Assembly: GCA_031761405.1 (NCBI GenBank)
Contig: JASEVX010000010.1
Location: 29,456,674-29,520,673, forward strand
Direction of reading: 5' to 3'
DNA length: 64,000 nucleotides
Source of the DNA: Serripes groenlandicus
Taxonomy: Eukaryota; Mollusca; Bivalvia; Cardiida; Cardiidae
How positions within the stretch are numbered: the stretch's first letter is position 1; the number at the start of each line of letters is the position of its first letter. The notes under the pieces are model-generated. The model saw only the letters and a list, made by a program, of their open reading frames with translations. It ran no database searches and was not told the origin of the DNA. Below, one piece after another: positions 34,314 through 46,239 of this stretch. A program made the translations under genes and the position numbers.

Positions 34314-34582
34314 TTTCTATTTATTTGGTTATTAGACAGGTTTCTTTGGAACTTCCTCTTTATCCAAATTTTACATTCCTGTTGTTGTGTTTCCCAATTA
34401 CATGTCAAAGCCATTTTCATCATCGAATGTTGATGATTGTACTGATCATTTCCATTCCAGCATTTTCTTTTATTTCCTTGTTTGTTACATTTTGTGGCCA
34501 GTATGATATCTTGAAAATTGTACTCCAATTTTTGCAAAGAAAGGTGCCAAGGAGGTTTTAATCGCACGTGTTCATCTTCCAG

Positions 34583-34835
34583 GTCTCGCTTTAAGTTTTC
34601 GGGTGCGGGTCGACGGTTCGATCCCCGTTAAGGTCATACCAAAGACTTTAAAAATGGTAGTAATGGCTGCCTCTCCCTGACACATAGGGTTGTGGATTTA
34701 TCATTACGACTACCTGACTGGCTGGTGTCAGGATAAATGGACCAGAAGCACTTATAACTTAGCTAGGAAACGCCGTGATATAACCAAAAACTAGCTTAAA
34801 TCGGCGTAAAATACCAAACAATTAATCAGTCGCCT
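34583..34835 (+). mobile_element. tRNA-derived SINE, type 1
   Basis: The B-box region 'GACGGTTCGATCCCCG', core 'ACTGGCTGGTGTCAGGATAA' and tail 'CTTAAATCGGCGTAAAATACC' with AAAC/AATT repeats are all visible. Confidence 0.8.
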
Positions 34836-35746
34836 CAAGTTCCGTTATCATGTTCTTTGTGTGGGGAATGGTGATTTACCTTGCTAACCACTTGCCACAT
34901 CTTAAAAGGAAATGTTTACATGAATGTTGTAGTGTAGTTATAAGAAAATCAACAGTTTGGGTATTTGTGAAGAAAATGGAAAAAGGCTACTCCCAGTGAC
35001 GAATACAGTCAAGTTACCCTTAACGGATCAGTAACGAAACAACGAAGTGCATAACAGAAACGGTCAATATTTCGGAACCGTTTTGTTTATAGTCAAGAAG
35101 TAAAATCACTTTTCATTAAATTGACAAACACTTTTTTAGTTTTAGTGCAGACACAGCTGTACAGACCGTTGTTTACCAGTACGAGTTATTGATGCATTAC
35201 CGGATCAATTGTAGCAATAGGGGATCACGTGACGTTTTGATATCGGGGAGGGGGGGGGGGGGTATGTTATCTCAAGCAACATCTTAGCTGTCAAAACTTC
35301 TGGTGTTATTATTCAAGTTGAATTTTATCTAACAGCAGATCTGTATTGATATATTTCAGATTTAATCACAAGCATTTTCGGAAATAGCTAAATTGTACGA
35401 ACATTATTTTGAGAAAAACACTCAGACTTAGACAAGGAAACACAATGGCTATCCGTTAATATTAACTTACCTAGCTATTTTATTATCGCTTCAGTGTAAA
35501 CATGCAAAGACAAATAAGAATTATTTGTTTCATTTAAATAGGTGTGTGTATTTGTCTTTCATAAACTGTCAAAATAAATAACTAACATAATTAAGATCGC
35601 TAGCTGTTCCCGCGAAAACACATGTACTCTTCAAAACAAGGTAGAAATAACTGGGTCACGTAAACACTTGCATCAGTCGTTCAGATGATACGGATTAATT
35701 TTAAGTCCGAATAGCAATATTTTTATTGTGTATTTAAATAAAACTA
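34836..35746. other. Non-coding; one 13-G run
   Basis: G run at 35250-35262. No gene is supported. Confidence 0.35.
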
Positions 35747-35790
35747 CAAGACAAATTTTGATGCAAAGCATCAAAGACGCCGCGCATGAT
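35747..35790. repeat. Palindromic repeat, inverted partner at 38335-38380
   Basis: 'TTTTGATGCAAAGCATCAAA' is itself nearly palindromic. Its flanks (TACAAGAC... and ...GACGCCGC) match the reverse complement of 38335-38380 (TACAAGACGAATG... and ...GAGAAGCCGC), so the two may be ends of one element ~2.6 kb long. Confidence 0.45.
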
Positions 35791-38334
35791 TTTGAAGCAT
35801 GACTCAAAGGAAGCAGATTCAGTTCAGCACATTTAAGTAAACTGTGCAAACAGACTGGTTGTTAATATTTTGAACAAGAAGACAAAATGTCTCTTTATTT
35901 CAAACAAGAAGGCAAAGATGTAACTATATTGCTCACTCCTTGCTACCGTATAATATAATAAAAGGTTATCAAGAGCAGAAAGGGTAAATTTTAGCGTAGG
36001 GATTAGACGTTGTATATGCTACGATCTATGTGATGTTCAGCATGTGAAGTTTAGTCGTCAAATGACGAGTTTAGTCCTGAAACCATTTGGTTTACAGAGT
36101 GATTAACATTGACTGCATCTATAATTTTCAAGCTGAAGTTTATTATTTTTTGGGCGATAGGTGTTTAACCTCAGTTTTTACTTAGATGTTTAACAAATGA
36201 TCTAGAATGTAGACCGATCAAATGTTGTATTTAATGAATAATGTCGAAGAAATAAAGGAAATGAAACATTTAGATTGGTTCATAGTTAAGTTGGCTATCC
36301 TACGAGAGGAACTTATAAGAGGAAGTTTTGAAATGAGATGTTCTGCATACTAACTTTTAATTGTTTTTCTTAAGAAATAAATCTCAGTGAAAAGAATCAG
36401 TGAAAAAGTATGAAATATAATATTTCAGAGCAAAACATTAATTATTTTGAAAAATGATAAGTTAATCGTTAATTGAAACTTATTGGAAGCCACCAGGAGG
36501 CGGCTTCCTGTAGAAATGCCTATAAATTTAGCACAAGGAGATATTTAGACCTGTCACACTGACCACATATCGGGATTTCTCTTTTTCCTTACTAAGTATA
36601 TTAATTTAAGGTAAATGACTTTTAAAAATCCCTTTTACACTCTTTATACATATGTGAGTTTTAAAAAAAGACAAAGACCGATATATTAATTGAATGTATG
36701 TTTATTTTTAATTAAGCGAAATTCATACTGTATCTAATTTAAACAGTAAAATAGAGAACCCTTTTATTGAATTGGTAAATGTAATCTGGTTCCTTACATT
36801 CTATGATATATTAGGCAGTAATTAGACGAAGAAGCCACGACCCGTATTCACTAAACTTTTCAACTTAACTTTTCGACTTAATCTAAATCTTAATATTTAG
36901 TCCACTTTTTGGATTCCCGGCGATTAAGATTTAGTCCGACCGTATTCATCAACGCGTTTTAAACCGATTTCAATTTAGTCTAGTTTATAAATGTCGTAAG
37001 CGGTCGCGCACCGAATAAAAATAAAATAAAAGACAGTACCATTCATCTATAGTCTATTTTTAGATTTTCATTTTTATCGTAATTTCACATACTTTTTTTA
37101 TTTGCTTTGCTTCTAATAATCTGACTTTCATGTTCAGTATGATATCTTCCTATTTTACTATGTTCCGTGACGAAAACTTTATCTGTCGTTCTTCTAATAG
37201 TTGTTTTTTGTCTTTTTTGATCATCTGTCATTTTCATTCATTTATTCATTTTGTTTTTCGCAAATATCGCTGAAAGTTTCGTTTATGATTGCACATACTT
37301 GATTCAACGTTAACTTTGAGTACAATTTTTATCGCAAAGTGCAAACATGAAAATATTTAAACCACAGAAATATCTGTTTCAAGATAAATTTCGTTCTTTT
37401 TCGCTGTTGCAGTCTCACATTCACGAATATCGCGGTAAACACGATGTCGGTGTATTTTGCCAAGCCGACAACATGTGTTATCAAGAATGCGATGTGAACA
37501 TCCAGAAAACTTAAATGAAATGAAATTTTCTGGTTCTTACAAACAAAGTATGATCGGATTAACTGAACTGTATTTAACTTATCACTGTAAATGTAGACAG
37601 CATTTCAACTCTAATATCAACTGGTAAATCTGTTCACATCAGTTGTGTCCACTCGAGATTGTTCGTTTGTAATCCGACAGCTTTGATTTACAATTGTTCA
37701 ATTTGCCACAATGATTTCAACTCTTTTCAATTATCTAACTATCATTTCTAGAGATTTTATATGTTTTGTACTTGATTATTTCAATGACTGTAAGGGTAAA
37801 CATCACTGAAGGAGAAACTGCTCATATTAAGCAATATCTGCATTTGCCAAAGTAATTTCAACACTTTTCAATTATCATACGATCTTTTATAGAGATTGTT
37901 ATATTTTTTACTTGATAATTTCAAAAACGTCTGCTACAGATTTGTGTTATGTGGGAAACCCTTATCCACTTTCATGACTTACCGATACACACGACAAACA
38001 GATTTTCTGTGTGTCAGCATTATTGGATACAACATTATCATAACAGGGAGTGTGTTCAATACAAATAGTTGATTGTGTTTTGGTACAAATTTAAATTTAT
38101 CATAACCTCTTGTTCATTTGTCTTTAGTATTATATGTCACTTTTCTCTAAATTTTACCAGTTTAACTCTAAATCATCTCTTTCACATCAAACACAGACCC
38201 TGCCAGGATAAATATCCTACATAAAACGTATATCTTCAAAAACCGATATCAGCATTACTTACTACAGATTAGATTGTTCTAATGTTTGTGGATTTAAATG
38301 TTCTTTTTTTTTATTTCTTCATGTGAAACAAAAT
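35791..38334. other. Non-coding; repeats at 36.84 and 37.69 kb
   Basis: 36836-37020 has repeated 'CCCGTATTCACTAAAC'/'ACCGTATTCATCAACG'-type phrases and 'GATTTAGTC' copies of unknown origin. 37690-37970 is a diverged TTAA-MITE, possibly a partial tandem of two, ending 'GTGTTATGTGGGAAACCCTTA'. No coding signal is seen between the inverted 35.75/38.35 kb repeats. Confidence 0.4.
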
Positions 38335-38920
38335 ATTGCGGCTTCTCTTTGATGCTTTGCATCAAACATTCGTCTTGTACTACTGTACTCTTGTGAGCCT
38401 CGCGTAATCTCCAGTCATGTGGCGTATTCTATAGAAACTGAAGCTGGATGGAGATGGCTGATGAGCCTTTGGTAAACACATAGATTATTGCGTGTTCCAT
38501 TTCTAAGTGTTTTCTTATATTGATCGCCATTTTTCTTTTTAAAGATATTTCTTGTTACCTATAAACGGTATTAAATCTGCTCTAACTAAATCAATTAGAT
38601 ATATAAAAAAACATAGGTGCTGAAATATTAACAGATATTGGGAGGGGGAAGTCTACTCTCCTTCCAGTTTAGCAGAAGTATGGTAACAAAAACGGGAGCA
38701 TATAAACAAAAAGTACAAACTTATTTTAACAAATTTAAAGATACTTATTGTCAAAAATGAGCATTGATGAAATTAACAAATAGTTCACATGTATAGTCAA
38801 CACATAGCAAGAATACAGTGATCTGAATGAACAAACTGTATGGGGAGGAACGTTTAAAGTTTAGAAATACAGCAGAATTTTATAAATAGACAAAAACATC
38901 CTCTAAATTTTTTGTATAAG

Positions 38921-39100
38921 CCTTGATGAATCGGGTCGTCAGGGCCGCAAACCAAACAATTAAAAAAACGTAGCCTATGGAGTTGGGTAAAAGTGAACTT
39001 TTGTTCTGAGCTTTAATGAATCGGGTCGTCAGGGCCGTAAACCAACCTATTAAAATTGCGTAGCCAAGGGAGTTGGGGAAAAGTTATTAAATACAAATAA
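38921..39100 (+). repeat. Two-copy 90-bp tandem repeat
   Basis: 'GAATCGGGTCGTCAGGGCCG' starts at 38929 and again at 39019; the surrounding sequence (AACCAA..., GTAGCC...GGAGTTGGG) repeats with about 15-20% difference. Confidence 0.8.
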
Positions 39101-40943
39101 AATGTGTCTAAAGTTTTGTAATAACGGTAGAAGACATACGTATTTTGTATCTTTCTGTTTTTTAAATCAGATAATATGATTTATTGATTCAATAAGGTTT
39201 TTTTTAAAAACATATAACATATAACAGAGTTTTTCTTTACAATTAAAATGTTGGGTGCTCCCTTTTCGATTACGTAACCCAATGGTACAAAATTGAATAG
39301 GTTTTAATTTTGCTACGAGTGACAGGTATTGGGTCGGGTTTTTACACATTTCACTCGGAAAATGAAGACTGGAACAGTTGGCATTGTTAATTTCAACTTC
39401 TTTTGATTACCATCATTATTTTATTTGCTTTGGCAATATCCAGTGCATCCGTATCTGTAATATCCACCCAAGCGTCATGATACCATTCGGCACAGTAATC
39501 GCATTGTATCATGAAACGTTCTTGTCATGGGCTTCTTATAGTGGTACCGAATTACGTTAACTGTTAAGGATATCTCTTAAACCTAAAATAATGACAGCAG
39601 TTATGTTTATCAGGACAGTTCAATAGAATGGAAATAGTTGCCTCTTTTATTTAACCCCTACCCCCCTCTTTCTCTTCTAGAGCTTGCATTATGCCTCTTA
39701 ATTTGTGAAAACAGAAATACCTTCAGTCTCGTGCGTTTAAACGGTCTGTGCATTCTTAAACACTGCCTATTGATGCTCATTGCAATGACACAGGAGTTGT
39801 TTGTAATACGCTCGCTACGTATACATGCCAACCAATCACTGCTACGTATGAATAACACATTTTTGTATTTTTGGTGCCTAAAATACAATTCCGAACAAGT
39901 TTCCAAGATCATAATAAATGCCTAAAGCTGCATGACTATTGGTTAGAGGGACCAATTAACTTTGAAAAGCTCCAATGCAATTATTAACCATTAAGTTAGC
40001 CAGTAGGGTTTAATGCAGAACATCTTTTTCCATGCTGTTTTCCAAAATGGCTACATCTCTCTCTCCTTCCCACAATATTTTGGAAAACAACAAAATGGAA
40101 CAAACTTACATGGGTTCTGCTTAACTTCTGAAACCATTGTTGTATTCACTCACCCGTAGCGAACACTATAACCTGCATTATATTATCATTTGCTTGGTCT
40201 TAAAGAGTCTTGTCTTGTCTCAGTCATCAGTCTAAGTCAACACACGTCTGCACTGCTTAGCTGCCTTGGTCCAATTGGGCCATGTAAATGTCACATGTTT
40301 GGCTGGTTCTTCTAAACTGGGAACCAGAGTTTTCTGGGCCCAGCAACTGACTAAAAGGAATGGTCAAAGTAGACTTCCACAACATACTGTTCAGATACTG
40401 ATATTTGAGCAGTCTTATCTTGCCATTATTTATTCATTAAATGGCCTTTTCAATATCAATTTGGTGTTGTTCATTTATTTTAAATTGAATCAAACAAGCG
40501 ATCCCGGCAGTGTCAATGATAAATGTTATAGTCGAACATAAATAACATTGAAATAATACACTGCAAGTACAGGTTTATGTGCGTATTTCATTTAACAGTA
40601 TATAACATACAGGTAAGTTTGATGTGTGAAGAGATAACTGGGGATAATTGGTATGTGTGAGAATATGCGATTTGGAAAGTGGGAACAAACCTTACAAATA
40701 CAATCTATAACTTACCCTTTACCGTATTGGTCAATTACAATTCAACATTCCCCTAAAATGTGTAAACTTTTGATGTACGCAACAGAATGATATAAGAGAG
40801 AGAGCGAGGTAATATCATATTAAGAATAAAATTGGATTTATATATAACATAGCCTGGAGAGATAAATTAAACTTTGTCAGAGTGTCAGTGCTTGACTAGA
40901 TGTGAACTTTACTTAAATATTATTTGGTAAGTGTAACATTAAG
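39101..40943. other. Non-coding; nothing recognised
   Basis: Several short open frames (for example 39378, 39638 on +, 39658 on -, 40266 on +) have no recognisable domain and overlap each other on opposite strands. Confidence 0.35.
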
Positions 40944-41174
40944 TTAACCCTTTCCCACATACAGACGCTTTTTGACACATCTGCAGCAGACGCTTTTTTG
41001 AAAACATCGTAACGAAAAAAGAAATTGCTCAAAGCAAGTAATTTCTTCCTTTGCAACAGTATTTTCATCTCTTTTCAATAATTTAACTTTTATTTATAGA
41101 GATTTTAACAAATGTTTTCCCAAATGATTTCAATGTCGTCTGATGCAGAATTGTTGCATGTGGGAAAGGGTTAA
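40944..41174. mobile_element. TTAA-type MITE, well-preserved reference copy
   Basis: TTAACCCTTTCCCACATACA at 40944 and GCATGTGGGAAAGGGTTAA ending at 41174, with intact TTAA on both sides. Contains 'CTGCAGCAGACGCTTTTTTG' and 'GTCGTCTGATGCAGAATTG'. Confidence 0.9.
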
Positions 41175-41491
41175 ATAAAGGATTTAAACGACGAATTGCC
41201 TGAAGTTTTGACGCTTTATAACATAGAAGAAATCGGCTGTAGGCACTTTGAAACCATTAAATAAAACATTTGGAAGCTCTTAATAAAGAAAAGATAATAT
41301 AATTATAGTCTTATTTCTCAACCAAATCCTTAGTTGTGGGTACTCAAAAAAGTTGTCTTGGTTAGAAGTTTATTTCGCTTATACCAGAGACATATAAATA
41401 TGTGTTTATATGTCTCTGCTTATATGTATACACAACATCGGGTTTGAGTGTCAAATAAGGGTATTAGAACTCTGCTACAGTCTATCAGAAT

Positions 41492-41726
41492 TTACCCCTT
41501 TCCCACATACAACAAATCTGCAGCAGACGAATTTGAAAGCAATCATGCAAAAACATTGTTAATCTCTATAAATGATAGTATAAATATTGAGAAGAGTTTA
41601 AAACATAATGGCAAAAGGTGAAATTTCTTGTTTTTGAGCATTTTTTTTTTTTTGTCACAGCGTTTTCAAAAGAGGTCTCCTGTGGATGCATCAAAAAGCG
41701 CCTACAAGTGGGAAAGGGGTTATTAC
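41492..41726. mobile_element. TTAA-type MITE inside duplicate block
   Basis: Counterpart of 18699-18934: 'ACCCCTTTCCCACATACAAC' to 'GTGGGAAAGGGGTTAT'; TTAA mutated on both sides. Confidence 0.75.
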
Positions 41727-41954
41727 ACAAGTTGACTCAGATCAGATAAGAATGTACTGAAACATAAATTGTTCTTGATCTACACTGTTCACATAAGCAA
41801 ACAAGTACCTTTTACCAAGAACAGGCCCTTAACATTTATTAAATATATTCGAAAACATTGTGACACAAGAAAAAGAGTTCCATTATCCGCATTTCTCAAT
41901 TTGTCAAATTGTATTTGGGGAAGGGCAAGTGTTAATTAAGGATACAAAAACAAG

Positions 41955-42170
41955 CTTAACCCATTCCCACAAATCTGCTGCAGACGACTTTGGAAACATC
42001 CAGGCAAAAACACGGATGACTCTATAAATGTAGGTTTAATTATTTAAAAGAGTTAAAAGCATTATGGCACAAGGGAAATTGCCTGTTTTGAGCAATTTTT
42101 CCTTTTCTCAGAATGTTTTTAAAAGTCGTCTGCCGCAGATTTGTCAGAAAGCGTCTATATGTGGGAAAAT
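41955..42170. mobile_element. TTAA-type MITE inside duplicate block
   Basis: Counterpart of 19207-19430: TTAACCCATTCCCACAAATC to 'CTATATGTGGGAAAATG'. Confidence 0.75.
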
Positions 42171-42815
42171 GTTAGATAAAGTCATATTTAGCTTCACTGG
42201 CTGAAAGTCGGTCGAGCTTATGTCATGGCGACTTCTCCTCCCTAACCACTTGGCCAATTAGGATGAAACTTCACATAAATCATCCTCTTAATATTATCTC
42301 CAAAATTCTGCTTTTCATGGCAACCGAAAGAAAAAACTTTAAAATTCTTCTCATCCAAAACTGTTTTGCCAATTCTTCAATTACTTTGTAGAAATGTTCC
42401 TTGAATAACCTTCTATTAGATTTCTTCAAGCCATGTTGATTGGTCGAAAAACATGGCCGCCAGGGTTCGGGGTAGTTATATCTTATATGGCTATAGTGAA
42501 AATCTTCTCCTCCGAAAGTGTCCTGCTGATTTTCAAATAATTTTGCAGAAATATTCCCCGTAGGTGACCCTTTATCAGATTTCTTATAAAGCCATGGTAA
42601 TTGGTCGAAAAACATTGTGAGATTTTAATCATTGTATAAAGTTAATGATTATTTTGGCGAAAGGGGAAATCTCATTATGACACGTTTTCTGCTAAAAATG
42701 AATTTGAATGCGGGGAATGGGTTAATGAATGATCACATTCATTATACCATATATATTATTGATTAGATTTCACAGGTGGGAAATATCGCAAATTTCCAAA
42801 TACACTCATGTAGGC

Positions 42816-43014
42816 TTAACCCTTTGCCATATACAACAAGTCTGCAGCAGACGACTTTGAATACATCTGGGTAAAAAATGGAAAACCTCTAAAACCTCTG
42901 CGTAGAGTGGCAAGCATGGTGACTTTAGAAGACATTTCTTCTTTTGAACAATTTCTCCGTTTGTCCCCATGTTTGCAGAAGCGTCAGAAAGCGTCTAGGC
43001 TTAACCCTGGTTGA
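42816..43014. mobile_element. TTAA-type MITE, 3' end degraded
   Basis: TTAACCCTTTGCCATATACA with 'GTCTGCAGCAGACGACTTTG'; the 3' inverted end is lost, but TTAA is present at 43011-43014. Confidence 0.7.
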
Positions 43015-43032
43015 CTGTAGGCCGTGTTTCTA

Positions 43033-43235
43033 TTAACCCTTTCCCTCTGACGGACGCTTTCTGTCTTTTTTTAAAACATTGTGACAAAAGTATAAATTGC
43101 TGATGATAAGCAATTTATAATTTTGCAACAATGTTTTCCTCTTTTAGTCATTGGTTTTCCTTCCAATCATAAAGATTTTCCATTTTTTGACAAAATATGT
43201 TCAAGCTGCAGATATCTTGTAGGTAGGAAAGGTTT
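43033..43235. mobile_element. TTAA-type MITE copy
   Basis: TTAACCCTTTCCCTCTGACG to 'TTGTAGGTAGGAAAGGTTTA'. Inner hairpin 'AAATTGCTGATGATAAGCAATTT'-like. Confidence 0.75.
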
Positions 43236-43269
43236 AGACCTTGTTGACTGTCAGAAATGCTTCTAACTA

Positions 43270-43460
43270 TTAACCCTTCCCACACAAATACGCTTTATGA
43301 TGCCTCTGCAGCAGACGATATGTAAAAACATCGTGATAAAAGGAGTAATTGCTTCAAACTGTATTCAATAATTATATTATATATATGGAATTCCAGGAGT
43401 TTTGCTTATATTTGATCAAACTCGTCTGCTGCTGATTTGTTGAATTTGCGAAAGGGTTAA
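43270..43460. mobile_element. TTAA-type MITE, both TTAA intact
   Basis: TTAACCCTTCCCACACAAAT to TTTGCGAAAGGGTTAA; 'CTGCAGCAGACGATATG' and 'CTCGTCTGCTGCTGATTTG' form the subterminal inverted pair. Confidence 0.8.
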
Positions 43461-43499
43461 ATACTGACTGTTGACTGGTTTATCACTGTTGGCTAGAAG

Positions 43500-43678
43500 A
43501 GCAACCCTTTCCCATGCAATTCCAGCACACAACATTTTTTAACACAGCATGACAATTAAAGAAGAAGTTGCTTTTTCAATGCTTTACACAATGCTTTCAA
43601 CTCAATACATGAATTATACTTTAAATGAGGGAGATTTTCCATAATAGTTTAGTTGTTTGCTTCCCGATTTGCTCAAGG
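43500..43678. mobile_element. TTAA-type MITE, partial
   Basis: 'AACCCTTTCCCATGCAATTC' opens a copy that runs into the next one at 43679. Its second half is repeated at about 44275-44344. Confidence 0.6.
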
Positions 43679-43909
43679 TTAACATTTTCCCATATAAAAC
43701 ACATTTGCAGCAGAAAAGTTTCAAAACATCTAGGCAAAAGTATGGAAAATCTCTATAAACGAAAGTTTTATCATTGGATAGAGTTTGAAAACATGGACGC
43801 AAAGGGAGAAATTGCTCATGATGAGCAATTTCTCCTTTTTCACCATTTTTTTTTTTAAGTCGTCTGCTGCAGATGTATCAGAAAGTGTCTATATGTGGCA
43901 AAGGGTTAA
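43679..43909. mobile_element. TTAA-type MITE, full length
   Basis: TTAACATTTTCCCATATAAA to TATATGTGGCAAAGGGTTAA, with a strong central hairpin 'GAGAAATTGCTCATGATGAG'/'CAATTTCTCC'. Confidence 0.85.
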
Positions 43910-43923
43910 AAAGAAATTAAGGT

Positions 43924-44112
43924 TTAACCCTTTCCCCACATAGTGGTAATCTACAACAGACGACTTTGAACACACACAGGTGAAAAAAAAAAAAAACTTC
44001 CCTATGTATCAAAAGTATTGAATAGTCATTCAAATATTGAAGCAAAAGGTGAAAACGCTCATAATGAGCAATTTTACCTTTTGCCATAATATTTTCAAAA
44101 GTTCTGGAATTC
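43924..44112. mobile_element. TTAA-type MITE, 3' truncated
   Basis: TTAACCCTTTCCCCACATAG, then 'GGTGAAAACGCTCATAATGA' with its hairpin partner 'GCAATTTTACCTTTTGCC'. The right end is missing. Confidence 0.7.
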
Positions 44113-44196
44113 TTTTGTCTACCTAAAACATTGGGTTTAATTGAAAAAGATGCCAGATAGTGTTGGAATTATTTAATTATCAATCAGTTTCAACTG

Positions 44197-44344
44197 TTAA
44201 CCCTTTGCCTCATATATACGCTTTCTGATACCTCTGCAATTTCTCCTTTTGTCACCATAGTTTCAACTCTATTCAATAATTATACTTTCAATGAGAGAGA
44301 TTTTCCATAATAGTTTAGTTGTATGCTTCCCTATTTGCTCAAGG
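44197..44344. mobile_element. TTAA-type MITE, partial
   Basis: TTAACCCTTTGCCTCATATA at the left. It merges into 'GCTCAAGG' before the next TTAA, as at 43670. Confidence 0.65.
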
Positions 44345-44658
44345 TTAACCTTTTTCCACATACAATATATTTGCAGCAGACAAGTTTCAAAACAACTATG
44401 CAAAAGTATGGAAAAATCTCTATAAACGAAAGTTTAATCATTGCATAGAGTTTGAAAACATGGACGCAAAGGGAGAAATTGCTCATTATTATTCCCCTGC
44501 AGGAGGTAGCTTTTTGAAAACATGAATGCAATTTCTCATTTTGTCACTTTGTTTTCAACTCTATTCAATTACTGTACTTTCATTTAAAGGTAGTTTCCAA
44601 TTTTGTTCGGGTATGATTTAAAAGTCGTCTGCTGCATATTTGATGTATGTGGGATTAA
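44345..44658. mobile_element. TTAA-type MITE, long variant
   Basis: TTAACCTTTTTCCACATACA to GATGTATGTGGGATTAA (314 bp). Subterminal 'TTTGCAGCAGACAAG' and 'AAGTCGTCTGCTGCATATTTG'. The central hairpin is replaced by 'CCCCTGCAGGAGG...'; possibly two fused copies. Confidence 0.7.
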
Positions 44659-44818
44659 TTGAACTAATTCTACCTCGAACAATTTCAGAGCATATGACTC
44701 TAAAATCTATTATATATTGGAACCTGTTTCAAACACTGTTGGCAAAGGAGAACTTATCGGTCTGCCTCGTCTTCTGCATATGTGTTAAAAGTTCATTCCA
44801 TTGAATCAATAATGTTCA

Positions 44819-45036
44819 CGTAATCCCTTTCCCACATGGAGACGCATATTGAAGCCATTGTGACACAAGAAGTATTAATTTTGCTCATGAACTATTTCTC
44901 TTTTTGTCATGATGTTTTTAACTCTATTCAATAATTATTATTCTTTCATTTGTATAGATTTAACATCATATTTGTCTTCTAGTAGATATTTTCAAAGCCG
45001 TCTCCTGCAGATACGTTGTATTAGGGAAAGGTTTAA
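44819..45036. mobile_element. TTAA-type MITE copy
   Basis: 'TAATCCCTTTCCCACATGGA' to 'GTATTAGGGAAAGGTTTAA'; inner 'AATTTTGCTCATGAACTATTTC' and 'GCCGTCTCCTGCAGATACG'. Confidence 0.75.
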
Positions 45037-45109
45037 TGCTATTGATGATATAAATACTATAGTGCTGTCATAGGGATCTCTTTTCACCAGTCTAGATCAA
45101 GACAAACAT

Positions 45110-45348
45110 GTACACCCTTTCCCACATACAACATTTAATCTTTAGCAGACGACTTTGAAAAGTTTTAGGTAAATTATGGGAAATCTCTATAAATGATGTT
45201 ATATATTTATTGAAGAAATGTTGAAAACATTGCGGCAAAAGGAGAAATTACTCATTTTGAGCAATTTCTCATTTTGCGACATTGGTTTTAAAAGTCTTCT
45301 TCTGCTGAGGTGTCATATTGCATCTATATTCATTAGGGAAATTGTTAA
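45110..45348. mobile_element. TTAA-type MITE copy
   Basis: 'CACCCTTTCCCACATACAAC' to 'CATTAGGGAAATTGTTAA', with the central hairpin 'GGAGAAATTACTCATTTTGA'/'GCAATTTCTC'. The short ORF at 45218 is a shadow. Confidence 0.75.
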
Positions 45349-45438
45349 CTGGTTTTTCACTCACAAAATCTCATTATTTCTGTATGAAACCCGCTGTTGT
45401 TAATGCCCCAAATAACCATCTTGCTGAGACAGCTAAAA

Positions 45439-45645
45439 TGAGTACCCACATCACAGGGTTTGGATGTTAGATATGAATTTAACATGAGAACTGTGAGAAC
45501 TGTGAGACCTAGATAAAGGGATTATTGGATGTAATAATATCCTTATTTGACCCTCTAGTCCTTTATTGTTGGTACTCAAAAAAGATTTGTGTCAATGAGC
45601 CAATTATTTTGAGTACCCACATCATAGTGTTTGGTTGGATAATAA
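45439..45645. repeat. Inverted-repeat element with TGAGTACCCACATCA ends
   Basis: TGAGTACCCACATCACAGGG (45439) is mirrored by 'CTTTATTGTTGGTACTCA' ending at 45578, and a third partial copy 'GAGTACCCACATCATAG' lies at 45613. The same end occurs reversed in both duplicate blocks ('CTTAGTTGTGGGTACTCA' at 18543 and 41328). An unnamed MITE family. Confidence 0.6.
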
Positions 45646-45928
45646 TAAAGATATTGTGAGGAAAAGAGCTGTACACCCCTGATTATCTGTACCTTTGATG
45701 AAACACGCCACACATCTTGAACTCAGGTGTTTTTCCTATTCAATATAGGTTACAATGTTTTCAACCCTATTCAGTAACTATGAGGTATTTGCAAAGCCTT
45801 CTATTGTAGAATAATTGTATTTGGAAAATTTAAAGGAGCATTACAATTTTCTATTTTTAGTAACAGTTTTTTACAAATAATCAATATCAGACCCTTAATA
45901 GTAAACGTTCAAACGCTATTTATTCTAA

Positions 45929-46158
45929 TTAACCCTTTCTCTCAAATATAGGCGCATGTTGTCACATCTACAGCAGACAACTTTTAAAAACATTGTGACA
46001 AAAGAGAAATTGCTTATAACGAGCAATTTCTCCTTTTGCCACAATGTTTTCAACTCTTTATGAGAATTCAAATCCCATTTATGGATATTTTTCACATTTT
46101 TTTATATAGGTTTTCAAAGTCGTCTGCTGCATATTTACTGTATGTGGGAACGGGTTAA
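45929..46158. mobile_element. TTAA-type MITE, both TTAA intact
   Basis: TTAACCCTTTCTCTCAAATA to CTGTATGTGGGAACGGGTTAA in shortened form, with the textbook centre 'GAGAAATTGCTTATAACGAG'/'CAATTTCTCC'. Confidence 0.85.
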
Positions 46159-46239
46159 TATATTTACTCTTTCGAATTCAATGCAATGCAATATGTAACC
46201 TCGAGATATATTGAGACTAGGACTGTTATTTTTCGCATG

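Larger units (their letters stand above)
41187..42717 (+). repeat. Direct duplicate block, copy 2 (other copy 18401-20016)
   Basis: Matches the 18.4 kb block in order, with the same MITEs, the hairpin 'CAGAGACATATAAA...TTTATATGTCTCTG' and the same end. Two deletions (about 33 bp near 41888, about 47 bp near 42232) distinguish it. It starts 13 bp after an intact MITE and ends beside GGGTTAA, so MITE-mediated movement or recombination is possible. Confidence 0.9.

Noticed and set aside
34241..34567. 108-aa - strand ORF and an overlapping 85-aa + strand ORF
   Set aside because: They are mutually overlapping, partly in a two-copy direct repeat, and show no domain.
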